A DNA stretch of 64,000 bases from a bacterium 0.1xD8-71 (GCA_003612405.1 RAYR01000014.1:1-64000), one strand, 5' to 3'. Positions 1-9,417 are shown, counted from the first letter of the stretch. The notes: generated by a model not told the origin, from the sequence alone. Numbers and translations: made by a program.

Positions 1-150
1 GCATTTGTGGGAATGTGTATAACAGGCTATCTTATGGAATTGTGGGTAACTCTGTTTGCAGGACGTGGGAAAGCTGCACTTTAGCTTTTCCATGTGCTGT
101 GAATAGAGTTATCCATGATTCCATAGCCTGTTATGCACATTTCCACAATG
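1..150. repeat. 150-nt imperfect inverted repeat (long hairpin)
   Basis: Bases 1-53 and 105-150 are near-complementary: both arms carry AACAGGCTAT and an AACTCT/AGAGTT end. The inner part (about 68-100) also pairs through GGGAAAGCT and AGCTTTTCC, so the whole stretch folds on itself with several G-T mismatches that would be G-U pairs in RNA. Two perfect matches to the DnaA-box consensus TTATNCACA lie in the arms (14-22 on minus, 131-139 on plus). It could be a structured RNA, a transposon or intron end, or a replication/transfer site. The window edge cuts the context, so no choice is made. Confidence 0.6.
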
Positions 151-819
151 CTTGTCTTTTGGTCTTTGATTTCTTTGGTTCGGAATAGTGTGGTGCTGGC
201 GGTCTATCTCTTGTTTTCGGTTGCTTGCTTCTTTACCGTACATGAGCATTATATCAGGGATCATCTAGCTCCTGCTCCTGACAGTAAATTGTCTGATGGG
301 AATATGGAGCCAGATGATCCCGCTCTTTCAGAACCACCTATTGTTCCGATAGAGCCTGCCATTCCTGGAGAAATCACAATTCCTGATTGGATCCTTCAGG
401 ACATCTTGCCGGTCAATGAATACTCCCGGCCTGGAATTGTGTTGAGCGAGGTGAACGGCGTTGTCGTACACTACACCGGCAATCCGGGAACAACGGCGGA
501 ACAGAATAGAAGCTATTACAAGAACTTGGCTGAAACAAAGGAAACATATGCAAGCAGCCATTTTGTCATTGGGATGGATGGTAAAATTATTCAATGCGTT
601 CCCTTGGATGAAATTGCATACTGCTCCACTCAGAGAAATGACGATACGATTTCTATTGAGTGCTGTCATTCTGATGATACCGGCCAGTTTTCACAGGACA
701 CGTTATTGCGGCATAATCTCCTTCATAAAAATCATGGGCAATCAATGGAACAGCGAATAATCTGCCTGCTCGCAAAGCTCCGTGGCAGTGATAGAAGATA
801 TGCAGTAGAGCTATTCTAA
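133..819 (+). pseudogene. N-acetylmuramoyl-L-alanine amidase (Amidase_2), C-terminally broken
   Basis: The protein has one N-terminal hydrophobic anchor (about residues 5-35), a Pro-rich linker, then the start of an Amidase_2 peptidoglycan amidase domain (VVVHYTGNPGTTAEQN, SSHFVIG, ISIECCH). In family members a further 60-70 residues with a second zinc-ligand region (RHYDVTGKLCP-type) follow. Here the sequence changes after TGQFSQDT into 37 unrelated residues and stops. The catalytic zinc site should therefore be incomplete. The first ATG lies inside the inverted repeat at 1-150, so the true start may be ATG 148 or outside the window. It looks like a remnant of cargo from a conjugative element. 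Confidence 0.6.
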
Positions 820-897
820 CAAAACAGTTTTAATTAGGGCCGTTTGGCATAATTTGTCTTTTTTGCAGTACAGTCTACTAATATTAGCAGAAAAATA

Positions 898-926
898 TTG
901 AAGAAAAAAAGGAAAACCGCTATAAT
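898..926 (+). promoter_or_regulatory. Sigma-A type promoter for the sugar-binding lipoprotein gene
   Basis: TTGAAG at 898-903 and TATAAT at 921-926 are 17 bp apart, followed by about 125 nt of leader before the start codon at 1053. The leader (930-1045) holds no ORF or riboswitch that I recognise. Confidence 0.6.
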
Positions 927-1052
927 ATCCACGGGCTATCCTATATCGGCTGCTGTCCTGAAACACGCATCCGGGACCAGCATCAGCACTGTATCCTGCT
1001 TATCGCACAGCTGATAAAGGACGCCGTAAGCTGCTCTGACATGGAGGGACCT

Positions 1053-2342
1053 ATGAGAAAGAAAATCAGCACTTTTTTAATAACTGCCGTATTGGCTGCA
1101 TCATTGTCTGGATGTGCCGGAACAAATGGAGAAAGCAAAATTACCGATGCTGATACGGAACAGCAAAACAATGGTGAAAACCCAGACAAATCAGAAATAT
1201 CGGCTGACACCGGAGATGTTGAACTGACTGTCTGGGGAGCCGAAGAGGATGAAGCGCTTTTAACCCAGATTATTGAAAGTTTTCAGCAGGAATACAAGGG
1301 ACAGGCAAATTTCCATATTACATTTACAGCCCAGAGCGAATCTAACTGTAAAGATGTATTAATGGGGGATCTGGAAGCAGGCGCTGACGTCTTTGCTTTT
1401 GCAGATGACCAGCTAAATACACTTGTAGCTGCTGGTGCACTGGAACCGGTCGAGAACGCGGAACGCATCAAAGCCGAAAATCTGCCCGGTGCAGTAGAGG
1501 CCGCTTCCGTGGGAAATACACTCTATGCTTATCCTTTAACGGCGGATAACGGTTATTTTCTATATTACAACAAACAGTTTTTCAATCAGGAAGATATTAA
1601 AACCTTTGACCGTATGCTACAGATTGCAGAAGAAAACGAAAAGAAAATTACCATGGACTGGTCTTCCGCCTGGTATGTCTATTCCTTTTTCGGCAATACC
1701 GACCTGGAAGTCGGGTTAAACAGTGACGGCATTACCAACTTCTGTACCTGGAACCAGACGGAGGGCGACATCAAAGGAGTGGACGTTGCCAATGCCATGC
1801 TCGCCATTGCGAACAGCCCGGCCTTTCTCAATACAGTGGAGGACGGCTTCCTCGAAGGAGTCCGGGACGGTTCCGTGATTGCCGGAGTCAGCGGTGTATG
1901 GAACGCAGTCGCCATGCAAGAAGCATGGGGAACAAACTATGGCGCCGCCAAACTCCCAACCTATACCTGCGCAGGGAAGCAGATTCAAATGGCATCCTTC
2001 TCCGGCTATAAGCTGATCGGTGCCAATTCTTACTCCAAGCATTATGCATGGGCTGTCCGACTGGCTGAGTGGATTTCCAATGAAAAAAACCAGCAGCTTC
2101 GCTTTGAAATGCGTGGACAAGGGCCGGCCAACACAAACGCCGCTTCATCCGCCGACATACAAAGTTCCCCCGCCATCACCGCCCTGCTTCACCAGTCGGA
2201 GTTTTCCCGCCTGCAACGCATTGGCGGCAATTTCTGGGATCCGGTATCTGCATTTGCCCTAAATATGGCTTCAGGAAACCCGGAAGGAAAGGGCCTTCAG
2301 GAGCAGCTCGATTCCATGGTGGAAGGGATAACCGCGCCATAA
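1053..2342 (+). CDS. Extracellular sugar-binding lipoprotein (ABC transporter family 1)
   Basis: Predicted lipoprotein of 429 residues. It has a signal peptide with lipobox LSGC (Cys 21), a charged linker, then a family 1 solute-binding fold (VELTVWGAEEDEALL at about residue 52; later YPLTADNGYFLYYNK and a C-terminal RLAEWISNEKNQ segment). Family members bind sugars or oligosaccharides outside the membrane and hand them to an ABC permease. No permease or ATPase genes lie next to it. Instead a chemotaxis receptor follows 33 bp downstream, so it may serve as a ligand sensor for that receptor. The start at 1053 is chosen because GGAGGG sits 5 bp upstream; the in-frame ATG at 1041 lacks a site. 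Confidence 0.85.
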   Translation: MRKKISTFLITAVLAASLSGCAGTNGESKITDADTEQQNNGENPDKSEISADTGDVELTVWGAEEDEALLTQIIESFQQEYKGQANFHITFTAQSESNCKDVLMGDLEAGADVFAFADDQLNTLVAAGALEPVENAERIKAENLPGAVEAASVGNTLYAYPLTADNGYFLYYNKQFFNQEDIKTFDRMLQIAEENEKKITMDWSSAWYVYSFFGNTDLEVGLNSDGITNFCTWNQTEGDIKGVDVANAMLAIANSPAFLNTVEDGFLEGVRDGSVIAGVSGVWNAVAMQEAWGTNYGAAKLPTYTCAGKQIQMASFSGYKLIGANSYSKHYAWAVRLAEWISNEKNQQLRFEMRGQGPANTNAASSADIQSSPAITALLHQSEFSRLQRIGGNFWDPVSAFALNMASGNPEGKGLQEQLDSMVEGITAP

Positions 2343-2375
2343 AAGCATATATTTCTTTTGGAGGATACAGGGATT

Positions 2376-3962
2376 ATGAAGAAAAAATTAAACATCAAGT
2401 ATCGTTTAATACTGCCCATTGCCCTGCTTGGAATAGTAGCGCTCATATCCAATCTGCTGGCAGTGATAAATATCAAAAATGTCAATGACAATGCCACAAA
2501 TATTGCTGACAACTATATGGAAGGAAAAAACCATCTGGCTCAGATTCACCAGTCCGTTATGAATATACATAAGATGGCACTGTCCCATATCGTGGCTACC
2601 GATTATAACACTATGATTACCCTTGTCAACGACATAAAGGATGCAGAACAAGAGCTGGACGGCATGCTGTCGGATTATGAAATCTATATTAGTGATGACG
2701 ACAGGGAAACGTACAATGCCCTGCTCTCTGATTATGATTCTTTGAAACATTCTCTCGTTTTCCTTGTATGCGCCAGCGCTGCCAGCAAAACACAGGATGC
2801 CTATGCCTTCGCCAACGGTGATGTGGCCTCCTGCAACACTGCTGTGGAAAACAGCATCCGTATTCTGGATGAATCCATCAGCACACGGACCGAGCAGGCC
2901 AGAACGCAGCTTGCTTCTGTTTATCTCAGTTCCATGATTACAAACAGCGCTTCCACCCTTGCCTGCATTATCCTCGTCCTAATTACGGTCTCCCTTATTT
3001 TAAAGTCTGTAGTCAGACCCATTGCAAGTATCCTCGATACGCTCCAGGCCTGCTCCGGACGCATCAGCGGCGTAGTAAAGGAAGTATTATACCGTACGCA
3101 TACTTCCAGTAAAAATGCTACCGATTTATCTGCCCTTGCCGAAGAACTGTCAGCAACCATCCAGGAAGTGTCAGACAGCGCTTCCCACATCAACCAGAAC
3201 GCCAAAAATGTGCAGGCGGATTCCGAAAACATGGCCGACGAATGTGAAAAAATCACGGCTTACTGCGGCGCCATGAATACGCGGGCTGAGGAAATGGGAC
3301 AGTCTGCACAGAAAAGTCTGGATAACACCACTGCCAAAGTCAGAGAAATTCTGGATGTCTTAAATGAGGCAATCGAGGGAAGCCACAGCGTCGATCAGGT
3401 AAACCTCCTTACACACGATATTCTGGAAATTGCTTCCAAGACCAACCTGATTGCCTTAAACGCCGCCGTGGAAGCGGCAAGAGCCGGAGAAGCCGGCAGA
3501 GGCTTTGCGGTAGTGGCAGAAGAGATCCGCCAGCTTGCAGCTTCCAGCAGCGAAACGGCGAACCATATCCAGAAGGTCAACACTACCGTAACCCACGCCG
3601 TTTACAATCTCTCCGAAAACGCGCAAAATCTGGTCACATACATAGAGGAGTCCATCTTAAAGGAATTTCTCTCTTTCGTTGCTTCCGGAAAGCAGTATCA
3701 GGATGATGCCGCCTATATCCGGCAGACCATGGATTCGTTTAATGCAAGTACCCGCGGCCTAAAGAGCTCCATGACTGAAATCGTTGACGCCATAGAAACC
3801 ATCACAACGGCCATCGATGAGGGAGCAGCCGGCATTTCCGGCGTAGCCGAAAGCACGCAACGTCTGGTGACCGACATGACAGAAATTACCAAGCGGATGG
3901 ACACAAATCATAAAGTGGCATCCGAGTTGGAAAAGGAAACCATAACCTTTGCCAATCTATAA
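2376..3962 (+). CDS. Methyl-accepting chemotaxis protein
   Basis: Transmembrane receptor of 528 residues. TM1 is at about residues 11-32, an extracytoplasmic helical region of about 150 residues resembles a four-helix-bundle sensor, and TM2 is at about 185-207. The cytoplasmic signalling domain carries the family hairpin ([20 protein letters not shown], then [12 protein letters not shown]) that binds CheA/CheW. The start at 2376 follows GGAGG with an 11-bp gap; the ATG at 2358 has no site before it. It is co-directional with the sugar-binding lipoprotein 33 bp upstream and probably in one operon, suggesting a binding-protein-dependent receptor (inference). No other chemotaxis genes are in the window. 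Confidence 0.88.
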   Translation: MKKKLNIKYRLILPIALLGIVALISNLLAVINIKNVNDNATNIADNYMEGKNHLAQIHQSVMNIHKMALSHIVATDYNTMITLVNDIKDAEQELDGMLSDYEIYISDDDRETYNALLSDYDSLKHSLVFLVCASAASKTQDAYAFANGDVASCNTAVENSIRILDESISTRTEQARTQLASVYLSSMITNSASTLACIILVLITVSLILKSVVRPIASILDTLQACSGRISGVVKEVLYRTHTSSKNATDLSALAEELSATIQEVSDSASHINQNAKNVQADSENMADECEKITAYCGAMNTRAEEMGQSAQKSLDNTTAKVREILDVLNEAIEGSHSVDQVNLLTHDILEIASKTNLIALNAAVEAARAGEAGRGFAVVAEEIRQLAASSSETANHIQKVNTTVTHAVYNLSENAQNLVTYIEESILKEFLSFVASGKQYQDDAAYIRQTMDSFNASTRGLKSSMTEIVDAIETITTAIDEGAAGISGVAESTQRLVTDMTEITKRMDTNHKVASELEKETITFANL

Positions 3963-3994
3963 ACTTCAACATATTTGAGTTGCAATCATTGTCA

Positions 3995-4075
3995 TGTACC
4001 CATGATGCTTGCCAACGGCGGCTTAATCAGTGCATTCATGTCCATTTGGACTCCCTCCTGCATAGCAGGGGGGAT
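3995..4075 (-). mobile_element. Relic of an IS200 left end
   Basis: On the minus strand this reads AGGAGG, then AGTCCAAATGGACATGAAT, the same ribosome-binding site and start-codon context as the IS200 transposase at 45010. A CCTGC-ATA-GCAGG hairpin lies beside it, as near the IS200 copy at 45105. The reading frame stops after about 17 codons, so only the end of an element remains. Confidence 0.4.
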
Positions 4076-4095
4076 AAAAGATTGCCCTACAAAAA

Positions 4096-4150
4096 AGAGC
4101 CGGTAACAATAGCTCAAAAATGCCGCTTGTTATCGGCTCTGCATTTTATA
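4096..4150. terminator. Rho-independent terminator after the chemotaxis receptor
   Basis: AGAGCCGGTAACAA (4096-4109) pairs with TTGTTATCGGCTCT (4127-4140) and is followed by GCATTTTAT. It ends the plus-strand operon and may also serve the minus-strand genes from the right (A-run at 4091-4095). Confidence 0.7.
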
Positions 4151-4171
4151 CATCCGGTTCTTTGATGACAA

Positions 4172-4237
4172 TTATATGTAATTTCCACGGATAAGCTCGT
4201 CAACCGTTTCCATAAACATATTAAATTTCTCGTCCAT
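4172..4237 (-). pseudogene. 21-codon N-terminal stub of a truncated gene
   Basis: A good ribosome-binding site (CGGAGG) precedes ATG 4237. The peptide (MDEKFNMFMETVDELI, then six residues) stops at 4172. It looks like the first residues of a longer cytoplasmic protein cut by a deletion, and lies 11 bp downstream of the AraC-type gene in the same direction. I cannot name the family with certainty. Confidence 0.35.
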
Positions 4238-4248
4238 AAGTTCCTCCG

Positions 4249-5100
4249 TTATCCCTTTTTCTTTGTCACGGGTATCCACACCTCATATTGCGCGTTCTGT
4301 GGGTCTGGATTTAAGTAAACTTCAATATCAGGAGCGTTGGCATATTCATACCCGGAGGTCGGAAGCCACTCTGTTACAATGCATTGTTCTAATTCCTGTA
4401 TCGACTGGTTTGTCCCTGTTCCAGAAAAGATTGCCCAAGTAGACGCAGGCACGGTATATTCTTCAAACTCATCACTTGTTTTTGTACCGGAAACAGCAAT
4501 AAAATATTTCCATTGTTCTTCATCATTGCAGACACTCACGCCCAAAAGTCCCATTGGCGGCGTGTCCATCATTCCTGCCAATTTCTGTACTGTTCCATTT
4601 ACAGCGGCATCCTGCCACATCTTAGGCACAACCATAAAATTATTTTCGATTTCCTTATCAAGCGGTGCGGATACTCCAATAATGCGGAATGTTTCTTTTG
4701 TTTCGATTCTATAATTCATTTCTGTCGCTCCTTTCACAGCAATTCTAAACACAATGGGGGAAAAAGATCTCACGGATACGCCCTCATCTTTCACAGACGA
4801 GGGGGCTATTCCGTGAAAAGACTGAAACGCCCTGTTAAATGCAGTTGGGGAACGGTAGCCGTACTTCTCCGCAATATCAATAATTCGTTCACTCCCACCC
4901 TGCAAGTCTACCGCCGCTAAGGACATTTTTCTTCTTCGGATATACTCTGCCAGAGTGATACCCGCCATATAAGTAAACATCCTCTGATAGTGATATGTTG
5001 AGCAACAGGCAATCCGCCCAAGTTGCTCATAGTCTATTTCGCCTGTCAAATGTTTTTCAATATAATTCATGCTTTGGTTTAATCTTTCAACCCATTCCAT
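4249..5100 (-). CDS. AraC-family regulator with GyrI-like effector domain
   Basis: 283 residues. Residues 1-105 form two AraC helix-turn-helix units (YEQLGRIACCSTYHYQRMF; then IIDIAEKYGYRSPTAFNRAF). Residues 130-283 form an AraC effector-binding (GyrI-like) domain, ending in YEVWIPVTKKKG. Proteins with this build (Rob/SoxS plus GyrI fusions) usually sense small hydrophobic compounds and activate efflux or resistance genes. It sits alone at the left border of the accessory region, with only a truncated stub downstream. The ATG at 5100 has CCTCC (minus AGGAGG) immediately upstream. The target is unknown. Confidence 0.85.
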   Translation of the reverse strand: MEWVERLNQSMNYIEKHLTGEIDYEQLGRIACCSTYHYQRMFTYMAGITLAEYIRRRKMSLAAVDLQGGSERIIDIAEKYGYRSPTAFNRAFQSFHGIAPSSVKDEGVSVRSFSPIVFRIAVKGATEMNYRIETKETFRIIGVSAPLDKEIENNFMVVPKMWQDAAVNGTVQKLAGMMDTPPMGLLGVSVCNDEEQWKYFIAVSGTKTSDEFEEYTVPASTWAIFSGTGTNQSIQELEQCIVTEWLPTSGYEYANAPDIEVYLNPDPQNAQYEVWIPVTKKKG

Positions 5101-5214
5101 GAGACACCTCCTATCCGCACATACTGTTCTTTGCGGCCATAAACTTGCTTTTATTATAAGAGTTATTCTTAACTTTCTCCTCTCTATTCTTGCACAAAAA
5201 AGAGAGGCAGCTAT

Positions 5215-5922
5215 TCAATAATTGATATTTGCTTTTCTCGCCTGACTGCATAAGTCACGAGTAGATAACGTGTAATTTTTTCCGTCCTTAATAAAATGTG
5301 TCCCACACTGCCGAAACTCAAAATGTACTTTGTGGGCGATACATTGCTCCCGTATGGAAAGCACCCACGCATAGTCAAGCGGTCTGGCATTTTTATCAGA
5401 TTCCCCTCCAACAACAACTAATTCTACATCGTGTAAATATGCAGAAAGATTGATATTTTCAATCAGTGGTTGACAAACGATATTTTTATGCTTAATAGGC
5501 AGATTAGAAAAAATACCTAATCGGTAATCTGCATTTTCCTGATTTTCAACAGTGCAACCAACAGTAACATTTTCATACCCATTATTCCAATCATTAGGAA
5601 TACAATCTAAGAATCTTTCGATTCGCTTTGTTAGAAAGAGAAAGTGTAAGTCGGAGCGTTCCCGTATCATTTCCCAACATTCTGCACGCCAGCCATCAGC
5701 GTCTTCTATTAAGAAATCTGATGAAAAACACACATAAACCATTTGACCCGATTTCATTTTATAAGTTCCATTTTTTGTTTTTTCAATAGGGGCGTAAAAT
5801 TTTTCTGTTTTCTGAACAGCATTTGTATCAATTCCCTTTTTATAATCCCCTTTATGTATATAGCAATATTTACAGCCTGTACTGTATCTATGACAACCAC
5901 GCCAAGGGTTCCATATTCCCAT
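5215..5922 (-). CDS. DUF5131 (phage Gp37/Gp68-like) protein with CxxC cluster
   Basis: 235 residues from ATG 5922, chosen because GGGAGG lies 7 bp upstream and the family begins MGIWNPWRGCHRYS. The Cys pattern C-x6-C-x2-C (GCHRYSTGCKYCY) resembles a radical-SAM or iron-sulfur binding loop. Later family motifs include FLFLTKR, VTVGCTVENQ, VVVGGES and FRQCGTHF. Homologues occur in phages and mobile elements with no settled function. The ORF could extend to 6018, but no site supports that, and the region upstream is a decayed excisionase-like gene. It is probably mobile-element cargo. Confidence 0.75.
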   Translation of the reverse strand: MGIWNPWRGCHRYSTGCKYCYIHKGDYKKGIDTNAVQKTEKFYAPIEKTKNGTYKMKSGQMVYVCFSSDFLIEDADGWRAECWEMIRERSDLHFLFLTKRIERFLDCIPNDWNNGYENVTVGCTVENQENADYRLGIFSNLPIKHKNIVCQPLIENINLSAYLHDVELVVVGGESDKNARPLDYAWVLSIREQCIAHKVHFEFRQCGTHFIKDGKNYTLSTRDLCSQARKANINY

Positions 5923-6019
5923 AAATATACCTCCCGTTTTAACTTCGTCTTTTACATTTGTCAATCGGATTTTATCGGTACGATTATACTCATATACCCT
6001 AATAATATCAAGTGTCATA

Positions 6020-6219
6020 TTATAAATTCTTCTGGCTAACTAATAGAATCGTGTAGGCATATTTTTCTTGATAAATTTTTCTGCTGACACATCCGGCGAT
6101 TGTAATAAAACCTTTTTCCAGTTCCTCATTTATCTGTGGTACTAATTTGTAAGTAAATGATTTGGAAACGCCCAACTCCTGCGCTACCTTCCCGGCAGTT
6201 ACAAATAGTTGATTCTTTA
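6020..6219 (-). pseudogene. Decayed excisionase-like (xis) gene
   Basis: The minus-strand frame ending at TAA 6020-6022 reads QLFVTAGKVAQELGVSKSFT, then YKLVPQINEELEKGF. This aligns with the excisionases of IME-B (MYVTAEEAAEMLGVSTGYAY) and IME-A (FMTVEEVAAELRVSKSKAYQ). A ribosome-binding site (AGGAGGG) is present at the 5' end, but a TGA and no ATG fall where the start should be. It marks an older IME now mostly deleted. A decayed regulator of the matching IME type lies at 7050. Confidence 0.55.
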
Positions 6220-6317
6220 TTCAATGCCCTCCTTTTGTTTAGCGTTTTTAATAAGTTTTTGTTGTATTATATGAATTATGCTAGAATATATTAGAACACA
6301 CAATTGAGAGGTCAGCT

Positions 6318-6504
6318 ATGAACGTAACGATACGGGAAATACAAAATGTTGAAAGAAATTCCTGCTCTGCTGAAAGCACATAGGTACAGCCGTGTTTCTC
6401 TTCCCGTTCAAAAAGCCAATTATGCGGCAAAACTTTATTTAAAAATTGGTTTTGAGATTGTAGGGGAGAACGAAGAAGAATATATTATGGTGTATTACCT
6501 ATAA
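6318..6504 (+). pseudogene. GNAT acetyltransferase remnant
   Basis: The start region (MNVTIREIQ) and a C-terminal piece (VSLPVQKANYAAKLYLKIGF, then EIVGENEEEYIMVYYL) belong to one GNAT N-acetyltransferase. The middle is deleted and the frame is broken. The tail matches the last beta strands of the family, where the substrate-side Tyr and Phe sit. It lies 22 bp before an intact GNAT gene. Confidence 0.55.
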
Positions 6505-6526
6505 TCAAAGAAAGGACATTCCGTTT

Positions 6527-7033
6527 ATGAGAATCCGACCGTATATACCAAGCAAAGATCACGAATATGTATCAAAATGGATTGATGACGAAAGAACTCA
6601 TGCCTTTTGGTGTGCAAATCTTTTACCATACCCCATGACACAAGAATCTTTCCATGATTTATTAGAGAAAAATGCAATGGACTGGACAGCCAGTGCTTAT
6701 GTAGCAACTGAAGATAACGGACAGGCAGTGGGCTTCTTCTGTTATTCTGTCAATACAGAGGATAATACTGGTTTCCTTAAATTCGTAATTGTTGATAAAA
6801 CAAAACGTGGGAAAGGTTACGGAAAAGAAATGCTGAATCTGGCTCTGCAATATGCCTTTCAGATAACCGGCGTAAAAGCGGTTCAACTCAATGTTTTCAA
6901 TGAAAACGCATTAGCGAAACAATGTTATGAAAAAGTCGGCTTTGTTGAAAGAAATATGGATAAAGATGTATTTTCATATAAAGACGAATTGTGGAGCAGA
7001 TGTAACATGACAGCTTCAAAACAATCATTCTGA
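6527..7033 (+). CDS. GNAT-family N-acetyltransferase
   Basis: 168 residues with the full GNAT fold: N-terminal RIRPYIPSKDHEYVSKWIDD, the acetyl-CoA pyrophosphate loop (DKTKRGKGYGKEML, about residues 93-106), and the C-terminal LNVFNENALAKQCYEKVGF motif. The substrate is unknown; small-molecule or antibiotic amines are usual for this type. AAAGGACA before the ATG is the ribosome-binding site. It stands between two broken genes, and is one of five GNAT genes or relics in the accessory region. Confidence 0.85.
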   Translation: MRIRPYIPSKDHEYVSKWIDDERTHAFWCANLLPYPMTQESFHDLLEKNAMDWTASAYVATEDNGQAVGFFCYSVNTEDNTGFLKFVIVDKTKRGKGYGKEMLNLALQYAFQITGVKAVQLNVFNENALAKQCYEKVGFVERNMDKDVFSYKDELWSRCNMTASKQSF

Positions 7034-7049
7034 TTTTCAGAAATGACAC

Positions 7050-7362
7050 ATGCTTATGGTATTAGGAGAACGGATAAAGAAAATACGCACCTTCCGGGGC
7101 TTGACACAGCGTGAATCGGGCTTAAAATTGGGATATGCGGAACGAACGCTGATGTTCGTATCGCACAGAATGAGACTATCTATCATGTTGCCCCAAAACA
7201 ACACTTTAAATGGAAATGGCAAAGATACTGGAGGTCAATTATATCCATTTTATGGGTGTTATCCCCGGTTTTACCGGGGATATTATGCTTACATTTCTTT
7301 GGCTTGATGAGGATGACCGCATAAAAATGATATTGCAGGTTGCTGTACTGTTGCAAAGTTAA
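7050..7362 (+). pseudogene. Decayed XRE regulator of the IME-A type
   Basis: It begins GERIKKIRTFRGLTQRESGL, the helix-turn-helix of the regulator type seen at 33938. At about 7150 the frame shifts: ADVRIAQNE, matching the SDVRMAQYE of IME-A, continues in another frame. A later in-frame piece ends at 7362 (TFLWLDEDDRI). It is divergent from the xis relic at 6020, the same relation as in intact IMEs, so both probably come from one lost element. Confidence 0.5.
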
Positions 7363-7675
7363 ATTTCCGTTCTCAGTAAAGAATACATCTTCATATCAAT
7401 AACTTTACCATTCTTAACAGCATTGCTTCTCAATGTACCCTCATACTGGAATCCTACTTTTTCAAGCACTCTGCAAGACGCTGCATTGTATGCAAACGGT
7501 TCAAAGTTTCATTTTCATCTGCGGAAATCATGGAAGAAATATAATACATTCCGTCCTGCTCTGTATAGGGATAGGGCAATCCATCCCGAAGATTATCTTG
7601 TATCTTTCTATTGGAGAGAGCTATTGCCAAATCTTTTGCATCTGATAATTTCCATTTTCTTATTTTACAAATCAT
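7359..7675 (-). pseudogene. Degenerate copy of the IME-A GNAT gene (26607-27119)
   Basis: Both ends match 26607-27119 almost base for base (start MICKIRKWKLSDAKDLAIAL; tail up to the TAA at 7359-7361). About 200 bp of the middle, with the acetyl-CoA loop, is missing and the join is at about 7500. The copy cannot encode an active enzyme. The same neighbour (kinase relic) lies upstream as in IME-A. Confidence 0.8.
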
Positions 7676-8048
7676 TTTCCATTCCCCATTTCTTTTGCAA
7701 ACGAATTTTTATTCTGCATAAGTTCTATAATCAAGTCTGTGTTCTCATTTCTGGATTCTACAACGCGGAAAATTTTTCTTCCTGCTCAAACAAATCCCCG
7801 CCTGATAACATTCTACTACCAAACTTCTGAAAAGAACGCTCTTTAACTCGTTGCAGTCTAATATCCCGTGGAACATCAGGCAATATGGCATACTGAAAAA
7901 ATGAATGTATATCTTCCCCATAATCTCCTTTAACAGAAGTACGAATAAAGTTTTCATGTGTTCGTATCTCACAAAGCAAACGCTCCGCTACATCTTCACG
8001 GGTACGTGGAGAAGCATATATATAATTAGGGCAAGAAATAATTCCCAT
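7672..8048 (-). pseudogene. Degenerate copy of the IME-A P-loop kinase gene (27116-27670)
   Basis: It matches 27116-27670 over YIYASPRTREDVAERLLCEI and LFEQEEKF. The P-loop segment after MGII is deleted (MGIISCPNYIY), and a second deletion removes the part before the C-terminus. It overlaps the GNAT relic start by 4 bp, the same ATGA junction as in IME-A. Confidence 0.8.
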
Positions 8049-8096
8049 AAGCTCATTTTATTCCTATTCCTTTCAAGACTTCTGTTGTTGTTTTAC

Positions 8097-8279
8097 TTAC
8101 ATCAATGTATTCCAAATCACATTTATCATATTGCAATAGCTAATTTTTTCTAACCGTATCAATTCGTAATTTCTTCTAATTCTGTCTGTATTCTCTATTA
8201 TTGAATTTTTTATAGACGGCTTATCTGTATCTTTGTCATTACGAACAATATTTTCCATTTTACCGAGCAACTTATCCAT
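8097..8279 (-). CDS. Hypothetical 60-residue ORF, possibly truncated
   Basis: It begins MDKLLGKMENIVRNDKDTDK after an AAGGCGAG site 7 bp upstream, is charged and helical at the N-terminus, and has no recognised domain. It sits between cargo relics, so it may be the front of a longer lost protein. Support is limited to the start context. Confidence 0.25.
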   Translation of the reverse strand: MDKLLGKMENIVRNDKDTDKPSIKNSIIENTDRIRRNYELIRLEKISYCNMINVIWNTLM

Positions 8280-8449
8280 ATATTTTCTCGCCTTTCCTGT
8301 ATATTACTTACAACCCAAATACATGGGGTAAGTTCTTCCGTTTTCATTCTATATAAATTCCAGTTAGCATGTTTTATCATATCACTTCCCTACTCCATCT
8401 ACCATAAATATATGGGGCGAATAAAATGATTTGCTGCATATTTTTTATT

Positions 8450-8505
8450 GTTATAACGACTTTTCAATCTTCTGTTTCTGCCTTTTCTGCCTGTTCTAAT
8501 GCTAA
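8450..8505 (-). pseudogene. 3' scrap of the mobilization-associated small ORF
   Basis: The minus strand reads KRQKQKIEKSL, then a stop. This lines up codon for codon with the end of the small ORFs following the relaxases (KGQKEKIEKSLER at 28857, KGQKYKIEKSLER at 18011). The downstream A/T-rich sequence with ATATGGGG is also shared with 28805-28855. It shows that another IME backbone once lay here. Confidence 0.6.
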
Positions 8506-8506
8506 C

Positions 8507-9277
8507 TTAAAGTTTTCTTGCCTTAATACAGAACGAAATAGGTAGCATTTTAGCCTTCTTTGTTTTAGGGTCAACATCTCCCATAGCATTTAATGATTTA
8601 TTATCTGACTCTTCCACTAATTGCTCTACTATAAATCCTGCTTTTGCCAATGCATTAATATATGTTGATATCTTCCTGTTACATAAAATAATTTCACTAT
8701 CATGCACAGGCATTTTGAAGTATGATTCGTCAAAGTAACTCTTCATCATTACCAACTTTTCATCTTCAAAAACATCTTTACGTTCATCACATGACCATGC
8801 GACACAATAATTCAATGTATGATGCCAACTAAATATAAAAATGCCATCCTTCTTCAAGTAAGAAGCAATCTTATCAAATGTTCCCTGTAAATCGGTTGTC
8901 CAACCAATGCCGTATATGGAATATACATAATCAAAATACCCTTTAGGCACATCAAGTTCATCCTCCATCTTTGAGCACAATAACTTTGCCGAATATCCAC
9001 TGTCCCTTAAAAGTTTTGCTGCATTGTCAAGCTGCTTTTGGGACAGATCAACCCCCCATAACTCCCCTGCCCCTTTTTCAGCATTATACTTCAAGGAATG
9101 TCCACTGCCACAGCATATCTCCAACATTTTCTTTCCAGCAACATCACTGAATAAATGTAAGTCATCTTCTGTTGGAAATCGTACCCCATACACCGGAAGT
9201 GCCGTTGTTCCAAACCACAAATCAGCATGATCATTCCAATATGTTTTATTACTCTCAATTATCTCATCACGTTTCAT
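8507..9277 (-). CDS. Class I SAM-dependent methyltransferase
   Basis: 256 residues. Motif I is MLEICCGSGHS (about residues 50-60), followed by the acidic LWGVDLSQKQLDNA motif II, YFDYVYSIYGIGW (motif IV region) and LKKDGIFIFSWHH (motif VI). It resembles UbiE/COQ5-like small-molecule methyltransferases; the substrate is not evident. The gene ends 2 bp from a relic of an IME mobilization ORF, so it was joined to that relic by a deletion and is best seen as stranded IME cargo. The ATG at 9277 has only a weak upstream site. Confidence 0.8.
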   Translation of the reverse strand: MKRDEIIESNKTYWNDHADLWFGTTALPVYGVRFPTEDDLHLFSDVAGKKMLEICCGSGHSLKYNAEKGAGELWGVDLSQKQLDNAAKLLRDSGYSAKLLCSKMEDELDVPKGYFDYVYSIYGIGWTTDLQGTFDKIASYLKKDGIFIFSWHHTLNYCVAWSCDERKDVFEDEKLVMMKSYFDESYFKMPVHDSEIILCNRKISTYINALAKAGFIVEQLVEESDNKSLNAMGDVDPKTKKAKMLPISFCIKARKL

Positions 9278-9417
9278 ATATTCCTTCTAAGCAATTGTAC
9301 TTTTTTATAAATAGAGCCATTTTAGAGCCAACAGGCATAAAGCAATCCCGGAAATTAGCACCACCTTTTTGAAATGTTGCATACCCAAAACCCACTTTTC
9401 CCTTAATCATTCTTATT
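9278..9417. other. Non-coding stretch with an IME-end-like repeat
   Basis: No gene is seen. Bases 9312-9354 match 26120-26162 in the guaA-proximal end of IME-B, including two TAGAGCCA copies and CAATCCCGGAAA. This suggests a relic of an element end next to the palindrome at 9418. Confidence 0.5.

Noticed and set aside
1..150. Chromosomal replication origin
   Set aside because: Two DnaA-box matches only, no dnaA, dnaN or AT-rich unwinding region; reported as an unexplained hairpin.
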